Assembly (NCBI RefSeq): GCF_030408795.1
Contig: NZ_CP047211.1
Location: 806,001 to 870,000, forward strand
Source of the DNA: Corynebacterium hansenii
GTDB taxonomy: Bacteria > Actinomycetota > Actinomycetes > Mycobacteriales > Mycobacteriaceae
Reading direction: 5' to 3'
Length of the DNA stretch: 64,000 nucleotides
Shown: positions 63,890 through 64,000 of the stretch, one piece after another
Layout: every line of letters starts with the position of its first letter
Position numbering within the stretch: position 1 is the stretch's first letter
The notes under the pieces: model-generated
What the model saw: only the letters and a program-made list of their open reading frames with translations
Told to the model about the DNA's origin: nothing
The model's database searches: none
Program-made: the position numbers and the translations under genes

Positions 63890-64000
63890 TTACGACGGGC
63901 CGACGTCCCCCTGCTCGCCCTGCCCGTCGGAGTAATCCGGCGCCTCCGGGTACGGCGTGTCCTCTGCCGGCGGAATGTACGGTTCGCGGGGCTCATAGAC
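63890..64000 (-). CDS. C-terminus of an unknown protein (partial)
   Basis: The last 36 codons are visible: VYEPREPYIPPAEDTPYPEA, then an acidic Gly/Asp/Ser end and TAA at 63890-63892. The stop codon lies within a copy of the dispersed 11-mer (63887-63897). The sequence is Pro/Glu-rich and disordered; the rest lies beyond the window, so no function can be assigned. It converges on metY. Confidence 0.6.
   Translation of the reverse strand, partial: VYEPREPYIPPAEDTPYPEAPDYSDGQGEQGDVGPS

Overview
The window looks like the chromosome of a high-GC Corynebacterium, by eye roughly 65-70% G+C. I infer this from gene order and from the proteins. The run clpX, TetR, mdh, valS, folC, DUF4233, ndk, rne, rplU-rpmA, obgE, proB, proA, nadD, rsfS, gpgP, degV, comEA, comEC, holA, rpsT, lepA is the usual corynebacterial/mycobacterial order. 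Many genes have a -10 box (TANNNT-like) only 6-8 bases before the start codon, the leaderless layout common in Actinobacteria. No rRNA, tRNA or CRISPR array was seen.

Layout. 1-34.5 kb is conserved housekeeping: protein quality control (ClpX), central metabolism (Mdh), tRNA charging (ValS), folate (FolC), DNA repair (photolyase, RecQ-like helicase), RNA decay (RNase E with an IF2-like N-terminus), ribosome assembly (L21, L27, Obg, RsfS, S20, LepA), proline and NAD synthesis, and ComEA/ComEC. Most genes are close or overlapping (ATGA junctions) and end in strong hairpins.

34.56-49.65 kb is an inserted accessory region with clearly lower and uneven G+C. It starts right after the lepA terminator and holds (i) a 716-aa protein that appears to join an Mrr-like nuclease, a winged-helix segment and a PIN nuclease; (ii) a decayed IS3-family element; (iii) a tight five-gene minus-strand operon with two DNA amino-methyltransferases, an unrecognised 186-aa protein, a short McrB AAA+ protein and McrC; (iv) a gene interrupted by an in-frame TAG, a small zinc-binding pair and an MFS transporter; (v) a KAP-family P-loop NTPase. 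I read this as a defence island. The methyltransferase-McrBC operon and the Mrr-PIN fusion are the best candidates for undescribed systems.

49.7-64 kb returns to host-like DNA: a hypothetical protein, an ankyrin-repeat protein, PhoD phosphatase, DUF4272, a CPA2 antiporter with an RCK domain, a CynX-type transporter, a three-gene ABC importer, an RluA-type pseudouridine synthase, an O-acetylhomoserine sulfhydrylase and the C-terminus of an unknown protein.

Three kinds of palindromic intergenic elements occur (91 bp, three copies; 66 bp, two copies; 133 bp, one copy). In addition, an 11-mer, CGTCGYNAAGC, recurs more than 30 times on both strands. It lies in genes and between them, and is absent from the core of the accessory island.
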